Source: Clostridium sp. CAG:492
GTDB taxonomy: Bacteria; Bacillota; Clostridia; TANB77; CAG-508
Length of the DNA stretch: 14,704 bases
Assembly: GCA_000434335.1 (NCBI GenBank)
Contig: FR878289.1
Location: forward strand, 1,162 to 15,865
Reading direction: 5' to 3'
The position numbers and the translations under genes were made by a program. The notes beneath the pieces are model-generated. The model saw only the letters and a list, made by a program, of their open reading frames with translations. It had not been told where the DNA came from and searched no databases. Shown one piece after another: positions 1 to 8,318 of this stretch (position 1 is the first letter of the stretch; each line of letters starts with the position of its first letter).

Positions 1-21
1 TAGCTAGCTTTTCTATATTTA

Positions 22-1500
22 TCATGTATTTTTTCCTTTAGCTCTTAAGTATGATTTTTCACCAATATAATCTATCCCATCTATAGCTAAAGCTAAATAT
101 ATTGGAAACATTGTTAGTATATATCTTGATCTATTTTCCCATATTAGTAAAAATACGATAATTCCTACCATTGAAATTGATAATATATATTTATAACTTG
201 TATAATCTTTTTCTTTTATTAATTTAATGCAACTAAAGATTATTAAAATTAACAATGTTAAATGCATTACTTGTGGAAAATATTTATAAACATTTGAATA
301 TTTTCCGTCATTTAATATGCATTCATGAATTATATTTTTATTTACTGGGTTTCTACTCATTTTTGCTGGTGCATAATATGTTCCATCAGTCCATGCATAT
401 TTTAATTTTACAGTTAAATGTTTAATAAAATCATTGCAAGTATAATTCCTCATAATTTCATTTATTTTTAATCTATCCGCTTCTCTTTTTTCTGAATAAC
501 TATTATACGAAAGCGTATAATTTAAAAGTTCTTCGTTATAACTTCCATTATCAACTAATCCCATCATTATCCAATGTTCTATAGGCATTTTATAGATTCC
601 TGTGTTAGATGACTTATTTAATTGCGTATTCATAATAGTTGAAAATCCTAATAATACGACTACAGCTGTTATACCAGTAATACAATAATTTTTTAATGTT
701 TTTTTATCTATTTTGGTAAGAATTTGGTATACAACTATTGCTATAGCTATAAAAATGCTTGTAATTTTTACTTTCCAAGCTATAGCTAAAATTATTCCCA
801 TTATAATTAATAAAATATTTTTCAATGTCGTTTTATTTTCATTTTCTTTTAAAATTAAAAATAAAAATAATATTAATGTTGAAAAAAACATTGATAAAGA
901 ATCTGTATAATATATTGCACAATGCATATATAATGGTGTTGTACATAAACATATCATTAATGCTAATAGTGCCTTGGATTTATTATAAATTTTATTTATA
1001 CAATAATATAGCAAAATTACAGTGGCTGTTATTATTAATGAATTAAATAATGTTGCTATAGTTATAAAATCACTACATTTAAATATATATGATATTTTAA
1101 ATACAACTATATATATGACTGTAATCATTTGGTTATTTGGATATTGTAATAGATATCCTGCTCCTATATCTTCACTTCCTATTGTATAGTTTTTGGCTAT
1201 ATTAAATACATCTCCCATATCCCACGATGGATTTACCTTTAGTAGCTGTCCTAATACTATTGATAATATTCCAAATATTGAAAATAACACTATATGTATG
1301 TATTTTATGTGCTCTATTTTTGGAATTATTTTTTTACTTGTAAATATTAGCAGAGCTAAATATATTGCTATACCTATTATAAGGTAGATTGGATTAAATT
1401 GATATATTATTGGATCGTAGTTTAGTATTGCGTTTTGGATAATCCAGAAAAGGATTGATGAGAGTATGATTAGAAAAAAATTTTTTATATTATTCTTCAC
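22..1500 (-). CDS. GT-C-type polytopic glycosyltransferase (GT39/PMT-like)
   Basis: 492 residues with about 11-12 hydrophobic segments. The first large outside loop carries SWDMGDVFNIA (92-102) followed by LLQYPNNQM (117-125). This Asp-containing loop plus a Tyr-Pro-Asn-Asn motif is typical of GT39/PMT-like bacterial GT-C enzymes. IYYTDSLSMFF (196-206) is another motif common in them. A soluble loop about 300-400 separates the last helices. Such proteins take a sugar from polyprenyl phosphate and add it to an external glycan or protein; the acceptor is unknown. The start codon is GTG (1498-1500) with GGAGA at 1507-1511, six bases away. It follows the synthase gene after 45 bases, and no terminator was seen in that gap or in the 21 bases after its TGA stop, so the operon may continue past the window. 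Confidence 0.8.
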   Translation of the reverse strand: MKNNIKNFFLIILSSILFWIIQNAILNYDPIIYQFNPIYLIIGIAIYLALLIFTSKKIIPKIEHIKYIHIVLFSIFGILSIVLGQLLKVNPSWDMGDVFNIAKNYTIGSEDIGAGYLLQYPNNQMITVIYIVVFKISYIFKCSDFITIATLFNSLIITATVILLYYCINKIYNKSKALLALMICLCTTPLYMHCAIYYTDSLSMFFSTLILFLFLILKENENKTTLKNILLIIMGIILAIAWKVKITSIFIAIAIVVYQILTKIDKKTLKNYCITGITAVVVLLGFSTIMNTQLNKSSNTGIYKMPIEHWIMMGLVDNGSYNEELLNYTLSYNSYSEKREADRLKINEIMRNYTCNDFIKHLTVKLKYAWTDGTYYAPAKMSRNPVNKNIIHECILNDGKYSNVYKYFPQVMHLTLLILIIFSCIKLIKEKDYTSYKYILSISMVGIIVFLLIWENRSRYILTMFPIYLALAIDGIDYIGEKSYLRAKGKNT

Positions 1501-1506
1501 GATTTT

Positions 1507-1511
1507 TCTCC
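1507..1511 (-). promoter_or_regulatory. Shine-Dalgarno supporting a GTG start
   Basis: GGAGA on the minus strand, six bases before the GTG at 1500. This supports GTG as the start of the GT-C gene, since the first hydrophobic helix follows directly. Confidence 0.6.
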
Positions 1512-1545
1512 TATAATATCGTTTACAATGTACAAATTTAAAACT

Positions 1546-2481
1546 TTATTCTATATTTATCTTTTTCTCAACAATATACTGTGGTCTTTGTTTTGTTTCG
1601 TCATAAATTCTACCTATATATTCTGACATAATCCATAATGATAATAATTGCACACCTGAAAATAATGTAATTGCAACCATTATAGATGTCCATCCTGAAG
1701 TTAAATTTCCCCAATTAAATATAAATGATAGTAAAGAATATATTAGAATTATTAATGATATTATAATTGATACTATTCCTAATACTCCAACAATTTTTAA
1801 TGGTTTTGTTGAAAATCCAATTATTCCATCAGAGGCTAATTTTAACATTTTCTTTAATGGATATTTTGTTTTTCCAGCAAATCTTTCTTTTCTTTCATAT
1901 TCAAAAGCATATTGTTTATAACCTAACCAACTCCAAAGTCCTCTTAAGAACTTATTATGCTCAGGTAACTGATTCATTTGGTCAACTATTTTTCTATCAA
2001 CTAATCTAAAATCTCCTGTATCCTTTGGTATATCTACATCTGATAATGCGTTCAATGTCTTATAAAACATTTTAGCTGTAAGTAGTTTGAATTTAGACTC
2101 TCCATCTCTAGTTTTTCTTTTTCCATATACCACTTCATTACCTTGTTCCCATAATTTCAACATCTGTGGAATAAGCTCTGGTGGATCTTGTAAATCTGCA
2201 TCTATAATTACCACTGCATCTCCAGTTACTTCCTTTAATCCAGCTGTTACAGCACATTGATGTCCAAAATTTCTTGCAAAAGATATTACTTTGACCTTTT
2301 TATCATTTTGGGCTATATTTTCTAATATTTCTAAAGTTTTGTCTTTACTACCGTCATTTATACAGATTAATTCATAATCATAATTTTTTATATTACTTAA
2401 TACATCGGACATTCTTTTATAACATTGTTCCGCTACCTCTTCTTCATAATACATTGGTATTACAACTGAAATTTTTTTCAT
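1546..2481 (-). CDS. GtrB/DPM1-like polyprenyl-phosphate-sugar synthase (GT2)
   Basis: 311 residues, the usual length for bacterial GtrB, CsbB and YkcC-type enzymes, which attach a hexose or GlcNAc to undecaprenyl phosphate on the cytoplasmic face. The GT-A domain has SVVIPMYYEEEV (5-16), ICINDGSKDKT (39-49), FARNFGHQCAVTAGL (68-82), the metal site IDADLQDPPE (93-102) and TGDFRLVDRK (155-164). KFLRGLWSWLGYKQ (177-190) and ERFAGKTKYPLKKM (199-212), together with the two C-terminal membrane helices (about 227-256 and 265-285), are signatures of this subgroup. A strong GGAGG lies just before the ATG. It sits between two GT-C-like genes, which matches known gene clusters where a synthase is paired with a membrane transferase. 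The sugar cannot be read from the sequence. Confidence 0.92.
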   Translation of the reverse strand: MKKISVVIPMYYEEEVAEQCYKRMSDVLSNIKNYDYELICINDGSKDKTLEILENIAQNDKKVKVISFARNFGHQCAVTAGLKEVTGDAVVIIDADLQDPPELIPQMLKLWEQGNEVVYGKRKTRDGESKFKLLTAKMFYKTLNALSDVDIPKDTGDFRLVDRKIVDQMNQLPEHNKFLRGLWSWLGYKQYAFEYERKERFAGKTKYPLKKMLKLASDGIIGFSTKPLKIVGVLGIVSIIISLIILIYSLLSFIFNWGNLTSGWTSIMVAITLFSGVQLLSLWIMSEYIGRIYDETKQRPQYIVEKKINIE

Positions 2482-2495
2482 ATTACAACCTCCAT

Positions 2496-4550
2496 TTAAA
2501 CTTCTACACTTAAAATATCAACATATAACCAATCACAATTAAGAGTCTCATCTTTATTAATTATCATTTTAAGATCTTCTACATCTTCTAAATCAACTTC
2601 AACTTCCTTAATTTCATTTGGTACTATTTTTTCTGCCAATATATTTTCTTCATTTCCATTAATTGTAAAATTAACAATTCCTGCATCTGAACTGTTTTTT
2701 TGAGTTATACTTTTATCTATATATAACTTTAATTTTATTTTTTTTACTTTTTTATTAATTGGTATCTCCACTATTGTATCTGTAAATCCAGGTGAAAAGA
2801 ATACTGTATCTTCATCCATAAATTTACATTCGCCTAATTCCTCTCCTAAAGAAATATTCGCCTCTAAAAAATGCATATCCAAAATTTTCTCATATTGAGA
2901 TTGCCACTCGGGATAATATGAATACAATATATTAAAGAATTCCTTTATCTCATCTTCCGTAAAAGCTCTTTTCTTTTTGTATATATAAGCTTCTACATTA
3001 TCCTGCAATATATATGGACCGCTGACCTTTTCATATGCTTTACCAATTGATTTGTTATTAAATATTTCGTTATTAGGAACTGACACTATTCTCTGACCTT
3101 CTTCACTAACTCCAGTTTGTGGTATATTTGTTACAATTACATAATCACATAAAAAACTACTAAAATTAATTCCATCTCTCAAATCAATTGATGAACCATA
3201 AATTATTTTACTTTTTATGTTTTTTGTTCCTAGCATATCAATAAGACTATCTGATAATGTTCCACTACTTCCAAATACAGTAAATTTCACATTTTTTCCA
3301 TCTAATTCACTATCTAAATTTGTTATTAAATTTTCCAAATTTTCAAAATTATCATATCTAAATTTAAAATATGTGTTTTTTTGTGAAATTATTGGAGTTG
3401 AAATATTTCTGAAAATATATGTTGTTGAAAAATTAATTACAAATAATCCAACTACAAATATTAGCCAAAATACTTTCATCCATTTATATTTCAATATAGA
3501 GTATATGCCATATATACCATATCCAACTAACAAAATCATCCACAATGAAATAGCCAAAAAGTGGTGAACTCCCATCGTTTGTACTCTCGTAAACAAAAAA
3601 TAACATATTATTATGTTTAAACAACAAAAAATTCCGTTCTTTCTATGCTCCTTTTTTACAATTGAATATATTAAACCAATAACAGCAAGTAGCAATACAA
3701 TAATTCCAAATTCATTTTTTACTCCAACTAACTGATACATCCATGTATTTTGAAATGCGCTATATGACTGACTATAATTTTCATTGATTATTCGTTTTAA
3801 TAATGGTAATTGTAATACTAAAGCCATACTAAGCATCGTAATTCCTGCAATTGCAAAATTCTTAAAAGCTTCCCAAAAAGCTTTTTTTCTTTTTTCTTTT
3901 TCCAATCTAAAAAATCTTATAGCTTCAATTATAAAGAAACTTGCATAAAAAGCTACAACTGAATAAGCATACCATCTTCTAAATAGAAATTCAGAATATG
4001 TTACAACTCCAAGTATAATTGGAATATACAACTTTTGCTTTTCAATAAAACTATATTTAAAAAACATATAAGCAGATATTCCAACCGGAATTATTCCAAT
4101 GATATCTGGTAGTCCTCTTAATGTTGGTGACCAGTATCTTGTATAAAAAAATAAAATAAATGCCATAGCAATGATAAAACATGTATCACCATTTTTTTCT
4201 TTATATATCATTTTTTTGATTGAAATTAGAGTTATAATTATTGCTGGAATAACATAACATATAACCAATCCCAATATATATCCTAATCTACTTGAATTAA
4301 ATATAAAATAAAAAAACATTATTCCTAAAATTGGAGTAACATTGTAATCTGATTCCCTAATTGATGTAATTATATTTTTTATTCCTTCTTTATGATTTTG
4401 TTTCAGATTTTCTGTATACTGAATATATTGTTGATGATATCCACAATAATCATAAACATAAACAGGGTCTTCATTTCTTACATACATATAGCAAAAAACT
4501 GTTCCCATAATTAAAAATAGCAAAAATAATATAACAATATTTTTTTTCAT
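2496..4550 (-). CDS. Large GT-C-like membrane protein with C-terminal carbohydrate-binding-like domain
   Basis: 684 residues. A first membrane segment (about 4-23) leads to an outside loop with DPVYVYDYCGYHQQY (28-42), an acidic-residue loop in the position used for catalysis by GT-C enzymes. About ten more hydrophobic segments follow up to residue 380, with conserved-looking TRYWSPTLRGLPDIIG (137-152) and FLFRRWYAY (188-196) loops. From 390 the protein is soluble: an alpha/beta region (about 395-530), a linker, then a strand-rich domain (about 575-684). The end of this domain (GIVNFTINGNE at 624-634, DCDW-like NCDWLYVDI at 671-679) resembles NPCBM sugar-binding modules. A GT-C enzyme that moves a lipid-phosphate sugar to an extracellular glycan is the best reading, but the family is not identified with certainty. 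The gene opens its operon; its stop is 14 bases before the partner synthase gene. It has a usable AAAGGA site. Confidence 0.7.
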   Translation of the reverse strand: MKKNIVILFLLFLIMGTVFCYMYVRNEDPVYVYDYCGYHQQYIQYTENLKQNHKEGIKNIITSIRESDYNVTPILGIMFFYFIFNSSRLGYILGLVICYVIPAIIITLISIKKMIYKEKNGDTCFIIAMAFILFFYTRYWSPTLRGLPDIIGIIPVGISAYMFFKYSFIEKQKLYIPIILGVVTYSEFLFRRWYAYSVVAFYASFFIIEAIRFFRLEKEKRKKAFWEAFKNFAIAGITMLSMALVLQLPLLKRIINENYSQSYSAFQNTWMYQLVGVKNEFGIIVLLLAVIGLIYSIVKKEHRKNGIFCCLNIIICYFLFTRVQTMGVHHFLAISLWMILLVGYGIYGIYSILKYKWMKVFWLIFVVGLFVINFSTTYIFRNISTPIISQKNTYFKFRYDNFENLENLITNLDSELDGKNVKFTVFGSSGTLSDSLIDMLGTKNIKSKIIYGSSIDLRDGINFSSFLCDYVIVTNIPQTGVSEEGQRIVSVPNNEIFNNKSIGKAYEKVSGPYILQDNVEAYIYKKKRAFTEDEIKEFFNILYSYYPEWQSQYEKILDMHFLEANISLGEELGECKFMDEDTVFFSPGFTDTIVEIPINKKVKKIKLKLYIDKSITQKNSSDAGIVNFTINGNEENILAEKIVPNEIKEVEVDLEDVEDLKMIINKDETLNCDWLYVDILSVEV

Positions 4551-4576
4551 GACTATAATCCTTTCTTTTTTTTAAC

Positions 4577-4606
4577 ATTATATACCAACAATTACGAAAA
4601 AGTAAA
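4577..4606 (-). promoter_or_regulatory. Putative promoter of the 4550-22 operon
   Basis: On the minus strand, TTTACT (4601-4606), an 18-base spacer and a perfect TATAAT (4577-4582). The 5' leader would be about 20 bases and contains the AAAGGA ribosome site of the first gene. The -35 lies inside the left arm of the palindrome. Confidence 0.62.
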
Positions 4607-4624
4607 TATAAATATTTACTTTTT
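4597..4624. promoter_or_regulatory. 28-base palindrome between divergent promoters, candidate operator
   Basis: Two perfect 13-base arms (aaaaagtaaatat and its complement) flank a 2-base centre. The TTTACT -35 candidate of each divergent promoter sits inside an arm at near-mirror positions (4601-4606 minus, 4615-4620 plus). This geometry suits a dimeric regulator controlling both directions. A hairpin role is less likely because the repeat is upstream of both genes and outside both predicted transcripts. Confidence 0.55.
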
Positions 4625-4643
4625 TGTATCTTTATGGTACTCT
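4615..4643 (+). promoter_or_regulatory. Putative promoter of the plus-strand membrane-protein gene
   Basis: TTTACT (4615-4620), a 17-base spacer, then TACTCT (4638-4643) with a TG one base before it (extended -10). The boxes match the consensus only partly (4/6 and 3/6), so the promoter would be weak or activator-dependent. The -35 lies inside the right arm of the palindrome at 4597-4624. Confidence 0.4.
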
Positions 4644-4667
4644 TATCTCAATTGAGGAGGTTTTATT

Positions 4668-6449
4668 ATGAAAAATAAAAAAAATATACTTTATTCTATT
4701 TTAATTTCAGTATTGGCTACTTTTGGATTATTTTTCTTTTTTAACATACTTACACCATCTGAGAATTATAATTATGGTTTTGTTTTTATATTTATATTTT
4801 TTTTGCTTTATTTGCTTGCAAAAAAAGTCATTTTAAATATAAATAAACGAATTATCATTTTTAGTTTTATTAATTCTTTTGTTATATCAACCATATTAAC
4901 CATTGGAATACAATTAGAAAATTTTAGTATTATTATTTGGTCATGCTCTACACTGTTAAAAATAGTACTATTATCATTTTTCTTTTTTATACCAATATCT
5001 GCATTTTATAATTATTGTATTTCTCATACAACAACAGTATCAACAAATAATTTTATTAGTAAACATTATAAAGCAATTTCATTTACAGTAATTTTATTTT
5101 TTTGGTTGCTAACTTATTTGGCAGTTTTTCCAGGTGTATATGGATACGACTCAGGTTTCCAATATTTAGAATTTGCCAGTTCATCTCAAGCTGTAAATAC
5201 ACGTTTTTCAATAGCATACTCATATCTTTTTTATCAAATTGTTCATCTTGGGTATACTTTTTTCAAAAGCTATGTTATTGGTTTTGCTATATATAGCTTA
5301 TTACAAATGATGTTTTTAGTATTTGTGGCATCTAAAATATGTACATATGTTTATAAGAAAACTGAAAATATTATATATTTAGTAGTTTCAATATTATTTT
5401 TTGCATTGAATCCTTTATTTTCAGTCTTAGCAGTTTCATCATCACAAGATCCAATATTTGCTGGAATCTTTGCATTACTTATATTAGAAACATTTAAATT
5501 TGTAGAATCGCGAACATATTACTTTTCAAGTATAAAAAATACATTAATATATATCTTTTTATTATTGCTTCTATTTGTTTCAAGAAATAATGGTATATAT
5601 ATGTTCATTTTTGTTGTTCCATTTTTATTGTTCTATAATAAAAAACATATATTAAAAACATTTATAATAATTTTACTACCAATTATTATGTTGAAATTTT
5701 ATAATATTTCAACTATAAACTTATTCAATGCCGAAAAAGGAAACTCTCTTCAGGAAATGTTTAGTGTTCCTGGTCAACAATTTGCTAGAGCATATAACTA
5801 TAATTCTGAAAATTTAACAGAAGATGAAAAAACAGATTTGGAAGTTCTTATTTCAAAATTTGCATTAGAAAATTATCCTAATAGTCAAAGTATTGCTGAT
5901 GTTGTAAAAGGGTATACTAATACCAACTTATTGAAGTCTGACCCTCAAAAATATATAAAATTATATTTTTCTGTTTTTAAGAAGTCACCTAAACAATTCA
6001 TAGAAGCCTTTGCTTTGAATACATTAGGATTTTGGAATCCAGAAAAAAATTATTATGATAGTAGAATGGTTCATCCTTATTTGGAATTTTATATGCTTGA
6101 GGCAAAAAAACATAATCCTGATTATATAGAAATACAACGACATAGTTTTTTACCTCACTATGAAAAAATCTTAGAAAAATTAGTTGCCCAGAATTATTTT
6201 TCAAAAATACCAATTATATCAAGTTTTCTTAAACTTGGAACATATTTTACTTTATTTATTACAGTTTTAATATTTATACTATATAAAAAGAGCTACAAAT
6301 ATCTTGTTCCTCTTAGTTATGTCTTTGGTCTATATATAACATTGTTTTTATCACCGGTAGCTTTATTTAGATATGGATTTCCAATATTATTAATAACACC
6401 TGTTTACTTTAATATTTTCTTTCAAAAGAAGGAAGAACAGCAACAATAA
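4668..6449 (+). CDS. Polytopic membrane protein, DUF6020-like, possible GT-C glycosyltransferase
   Basis: 593 residues with about a dozen hydrophobic segments from residue 7 to the C-terminus and one larger soluble loop (about 345-510). FPGVYGYDSGFQY (154-166) just after a membrane segment, SSQDPIF (about 262-268), SRNNGIYMF (about 305-313) and PGQQFARAY (about 368-376) resemble the DUF6020 family of Firmicute membrane proteins (identified from memory of the family pattern). An acidic residue in a loop after an early helix is also typical of GT-C enzymes, which use polyprenyl-phosphate sugars on the outer face, so such a role is plausible but unproven. The start is clear: GAGGAGG (4654-4660) lies 7 bases before ATG. 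It is the only plus-strand gene, transcribed divergently from the 4550-22 operon across a shared palindrome. Confidence 0.72.
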   Translation: MKNKKNILYSILISVLATFGLFFFFNILTPSENYNYGFVFIFIFFLLYLLAKKVILNINKRIIIFSFINSFVISTILTIGIQLENFSIIIWSCSTLLKIVLLSFFFFIPISAFYNYCISHTTTVSTNNFISKHYKAISFTVILFFWLLTYLAVFPGVYGYDSGFQYLEFASSSQAVNTRFSIAYSYLFYQIVHLGYTFFKSYVIGFAIYSLLQMMFLVFVASKICTYVYKKTENIIYLVVSILFFALNPLFSVLAVSSSQDPIFAGIFALLILETFKFVESRTYYFSSIKNTLIYIFLLLLLFVSRNNGIYMFIFVVPFLLFYNKKHILKTFIIILLPIIMLKFYNISTINLFNAEKGNSLQEMFSVPGQQFARAYNYNSENLTEDEKTDLEVLISKFALENYPNSQSIADVVKGYTNTNLLKSDPQKYIKLYFSVFKKSPKQFIEAFALNTLGFWNPEKNYYDSRMVHPYLEFYMLEAKKHNPDYIEIQRHSFLPHYEKILEKLVAQNYFSKIPIISSFLKLGTYFTLFITVLIFILYKKSYKYLVPLSYVFGLYITLFLSPVALFRYGFPILLITPVYFNIFFQKKEEQQQ

Positions 6450-6451
6450 AT

Positions 6452-6500
6452 AAAAGAGAGAAATTATAAATTATCATAATTTCTCTCTTTTTTCTTTTTT
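6452..6500. terminator. Bidirectional intrinsic terminator between convergent genes
   Basis: A perfect 16-base inverted repeat (6452-6467 and 6476-6491, aaaagagagaaattat and its complement) encloses an 8-base loop. On the plus strand it runs into a T tract broken by one C (to 6500). On the minus strand it is followed by TTTTATTTATTG. It lies just after the stop of the plus-strand gene and 45 bases beyond the stop of the minus-strand operon, so it can end both transcripts. Confidence 0.9.
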
Positions 6501-6544
6501 CTAATCTAAATTATAATTTTGGGATGCCTATAAAACTTCAAATT

Positions 6545-7492
6545 TTATCTACCCATTATATTATTTTTCAATATACATATTTGATTTAAAGATATTTCAA
6601 ATGCTTGTCTATTCTTTTTTACAATAACCTGAAGAATCAATCCTGTAGTTTCTAATAATAAACCTACTATAACTAATATTCCACTAACCACTAATGTAGG
6701 AATTCTAGGTACTAATCCGGTTCTAAAATATTCTGAGAAAACAGGTACTGCTAATATAATTGATATAATAAAAACTATTAATGCAATTATATTAAAAAAT
6801 AACGCAGGTTTATACTCCTTAAATAATGTTCCAATTGTTTTTAAAACTTTTAGACCATCTTTATAGGTATTTAACTTTGATACACTTCCTTCTGGTCTAT
6901 CTCTATACATAACTGGTATTTCTTTCAATGTGAAATTTTTATCAACAGCATGAATAGACATCTCTGTTTCAATTTCAAATCCTTTTGATAAGACCGGAAA
7001 TGTTTTTACAAACTTGTAAGAAAATGCTCTATATCCAGTCATTATATCTTTTATATTTGTTTTAAACATTATTTCAATCAAATTTCTTACAAGTTTATTT
7101 CCCATATTGTGAAATGGCCTCTTATTTTCTTGAAAATATGTTGATGAAAGTCTATCACCTATCACCATATCAATTCCATCGTTTAATACTAAATCACACA
7201 TTTCCCTTGCATTTTCGGCTGGATATGTATCATCTCCATCAACCATAATATAACAATCAGCTTCAATGTCTTGAAACATTGATCTTATTACATTTCCTTT
7301 TCCTTGCTTTCTTTCATATCTGACAACTGCACCACTTTCACTTGCAATTTTATCAGTTCCATCACTAGAATTATTATCATATACATATATATCAGCCTCT
7401 GGTAAAACTTTTTTATAATCTGATACTACTTTTTTTATAGTTTTACTTTCATTGTAACATGGTATTAATACTGCAATTTTATTTTCTTTCAT
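6545..7492 (-). CDS. Membrane-anchored GT2 glycosyltransferase, polyprenyl-phosphate-sugar synthase type
   Basis: 315 residues. The GT-A family 2 domain covers about residues 5-215: IAVLIPCYNESKTI (6-19), YDNNSSDGT (38-46), the metal-binding VDGDD (84-88), MTGYRAFSYKF (151-161) and FEIETEMSIHA (172-182). Two hydrophobic segments follow (about 230-252 and 266-291), then a short cytoplasmic tail. This is the layout of DPM1/DPG-synthase-like enzymes, which move a sugar from a nucleotide donor to a polyprenyl phosphate at the inner face of the membrane. Donor and acceptor are inferred. It is the last gene of its operon, 30 bases after the permease gene, with a strong Shine-Dalgarno (GGGAGG). The membrane protein encoded convergently at 4668-6449 is a candidate user of its product. 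Confidence 0.87.
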   Translation of the reverse strand: MKENKIAVLIPCYNESKTIKKVVSDYKKVLPEADIYVYDNNSSDGTDKIASESGAVVRYERKQGKGNVIRSMFQDIEADCYIMVDGDDTYPAENAREMCDLVLNDGIDMVIGDRLSSTYFQENKRPFHNMGNKLVRNLIEIMFKTNIKDIMTGYRAFSYKFVKTFPVLSKGFEIETEMSIHAVDKNFTLKEIPVMYRDRPEGSVSKLNTYKDGLKVLKTIGTLFKEYKPALFFNIIALIVFIISIILAVPVFSEYFRTGLVPRIPTLVVSGILVIVGLLLETTGLILQVIVKKNRQAFEISLNQICILKNNIMGR

Positions 7493-7522
7493 ACTTATTT
7501 TCCTCCCTCAAATAGTAAAATA

Positions 7523-8296
7523 TTACAATTCTTCTGCAAATCCTTTTTGTAATTTTTTAAATATAAAATAACCAATTACTGTTATTGCAACTGATATTGC
7601 TCCTACTATTGCTAAACTAGTGAAATTAGGCATTTGTTGATAATAAAAAATATCTCTATATGCATAAATAATATGTGCCATTGGATTTAGATTTATAATA
7701 TTAACAAATGATTCTGGTATTGTTCCTTCTGAATAGAATATTGGTGTTGCATAAAAACCAACCATCAAAACAATTCCAATAATATGTTCTAGATCTCTAA
7801 AATATACAGTTATAGCTGAAACTATAAATGATATTCCCAATAATAAAACATATTGTACTAATAATATTATTGGATAAAATATAATATATTTTGTTACTCC
7901 CAAACCATATGCAAATAAAAAGATTAGTATTATTACAGTTGATATTAGAAAGTTTACTGCACCACTAGTTACAATTGATATTGGTAATATTTCTCTTGGA
8001 AAATATACCTTCTTTATTATATTTCCACTTCCTATAATTGCATATGACGCCTGTGATACTGTTGTTGTAAAATATGTCCATGGTATTAAAGCCACACATA
8101 TAAATATTACATAATTGTCTGGTGTGTTTTTCATAATCAATGGAAATACTATTGCATATACCAATAGCTGTAATAATGGATTAAAAAAAGACCAAATTAC
8201 ACCTAAAAACGAATTTTTATATCTTCCCCTTATATCTTTCTTAACAGTCGTCTTTAATAATTCCCTATAATTATATATATTTTTAAAAATATTCAT
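7523..8296 (-). CDS. wzm: Polysaccharide ABC exporter, permease subunit (Wzm/TagG type)
   Basis: 257 residues, an ABC-2-type integral membrane protein forming the translocation channel for the glycan. A cytoplasmic N-terminal segment (RELLKTTVKKDIRGRYKNS, 11-29) leads into LGVIWSFFNPLLQLLVY (31-47). Further hydrophobic segments lie near 62-82, 106-130, 138-163, 171-188 and 227-246, giving six in all. Conserved family sites include KKVYFPREILP (95-105), FRDLEHI (166-172), ATPIFYS (183-189) and LNPMAHII (203-210). It has full family length and a good Shine-Dalgarno (AAGGAG). It sits 22 bases after the ATPase gene, the usual paired arrangement, although here the ATPase gene comes first. Confidence 0.93.
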   Translation of the reverse strand: MNIFKNIYNYRELLKTTVKKDIRGRYKNSFLGVIWSFFNPLLQLLVYAIVFPLIMKNTPDNYVIFICVALIPWTYFTTTVSQASYAIIGSGNIIKKVYFPREILPISIVTSGAVNFLISTVIILIFLFAYGLGVTKYIIFYPIILLVQYVLLLGISFIVSAITVYFRDLEHIIGIVLMVGFYATPIFYSEGTIPESFVNIINLNPMAHIIYAYRDIFYYQQMPNFTSLAIVGAISVAITVIGYFIFKKLQKGFAEEL

Positions 8297-8318
8297 ATCT
8301 TTCTCCTTATGATAAAAT

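Noticed and set aside
1..8. TAGCTAGC palindrome at the window start
   Set aside because: Only eight bases, no T tract and no paired arm, so not a terminator or operator that can be supported.
1767..2009. Plus-strand open frame of 80 codons opposite the GtrB-like gene
   Set aside because: Antisense to conserved GT2 and membrane-anchor coding sequence; hydrophobic shadow translation.
3217..3567. Plus-strand open frame of 116 codons inside the large GT-C-like gene
   Set aside because: Complement of a clear coding region; no ribosome site and no recognisable motif.
4597..4624. Palindrome as an intrinsic terminator or riboswitch stem
   Set aside because: It lies upstream of both predicted transcription starts, is nearly all A and T and has only a two-base centre, so operator use fits better than an RNA hairpin.
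6501..6544. Possible small RNA or short gene between the terminator and the last gene of the minus-strand operon
   Set aside because: No start with a ribosome site, no second hairpin and no promoter boxes seen in these 44 bases.
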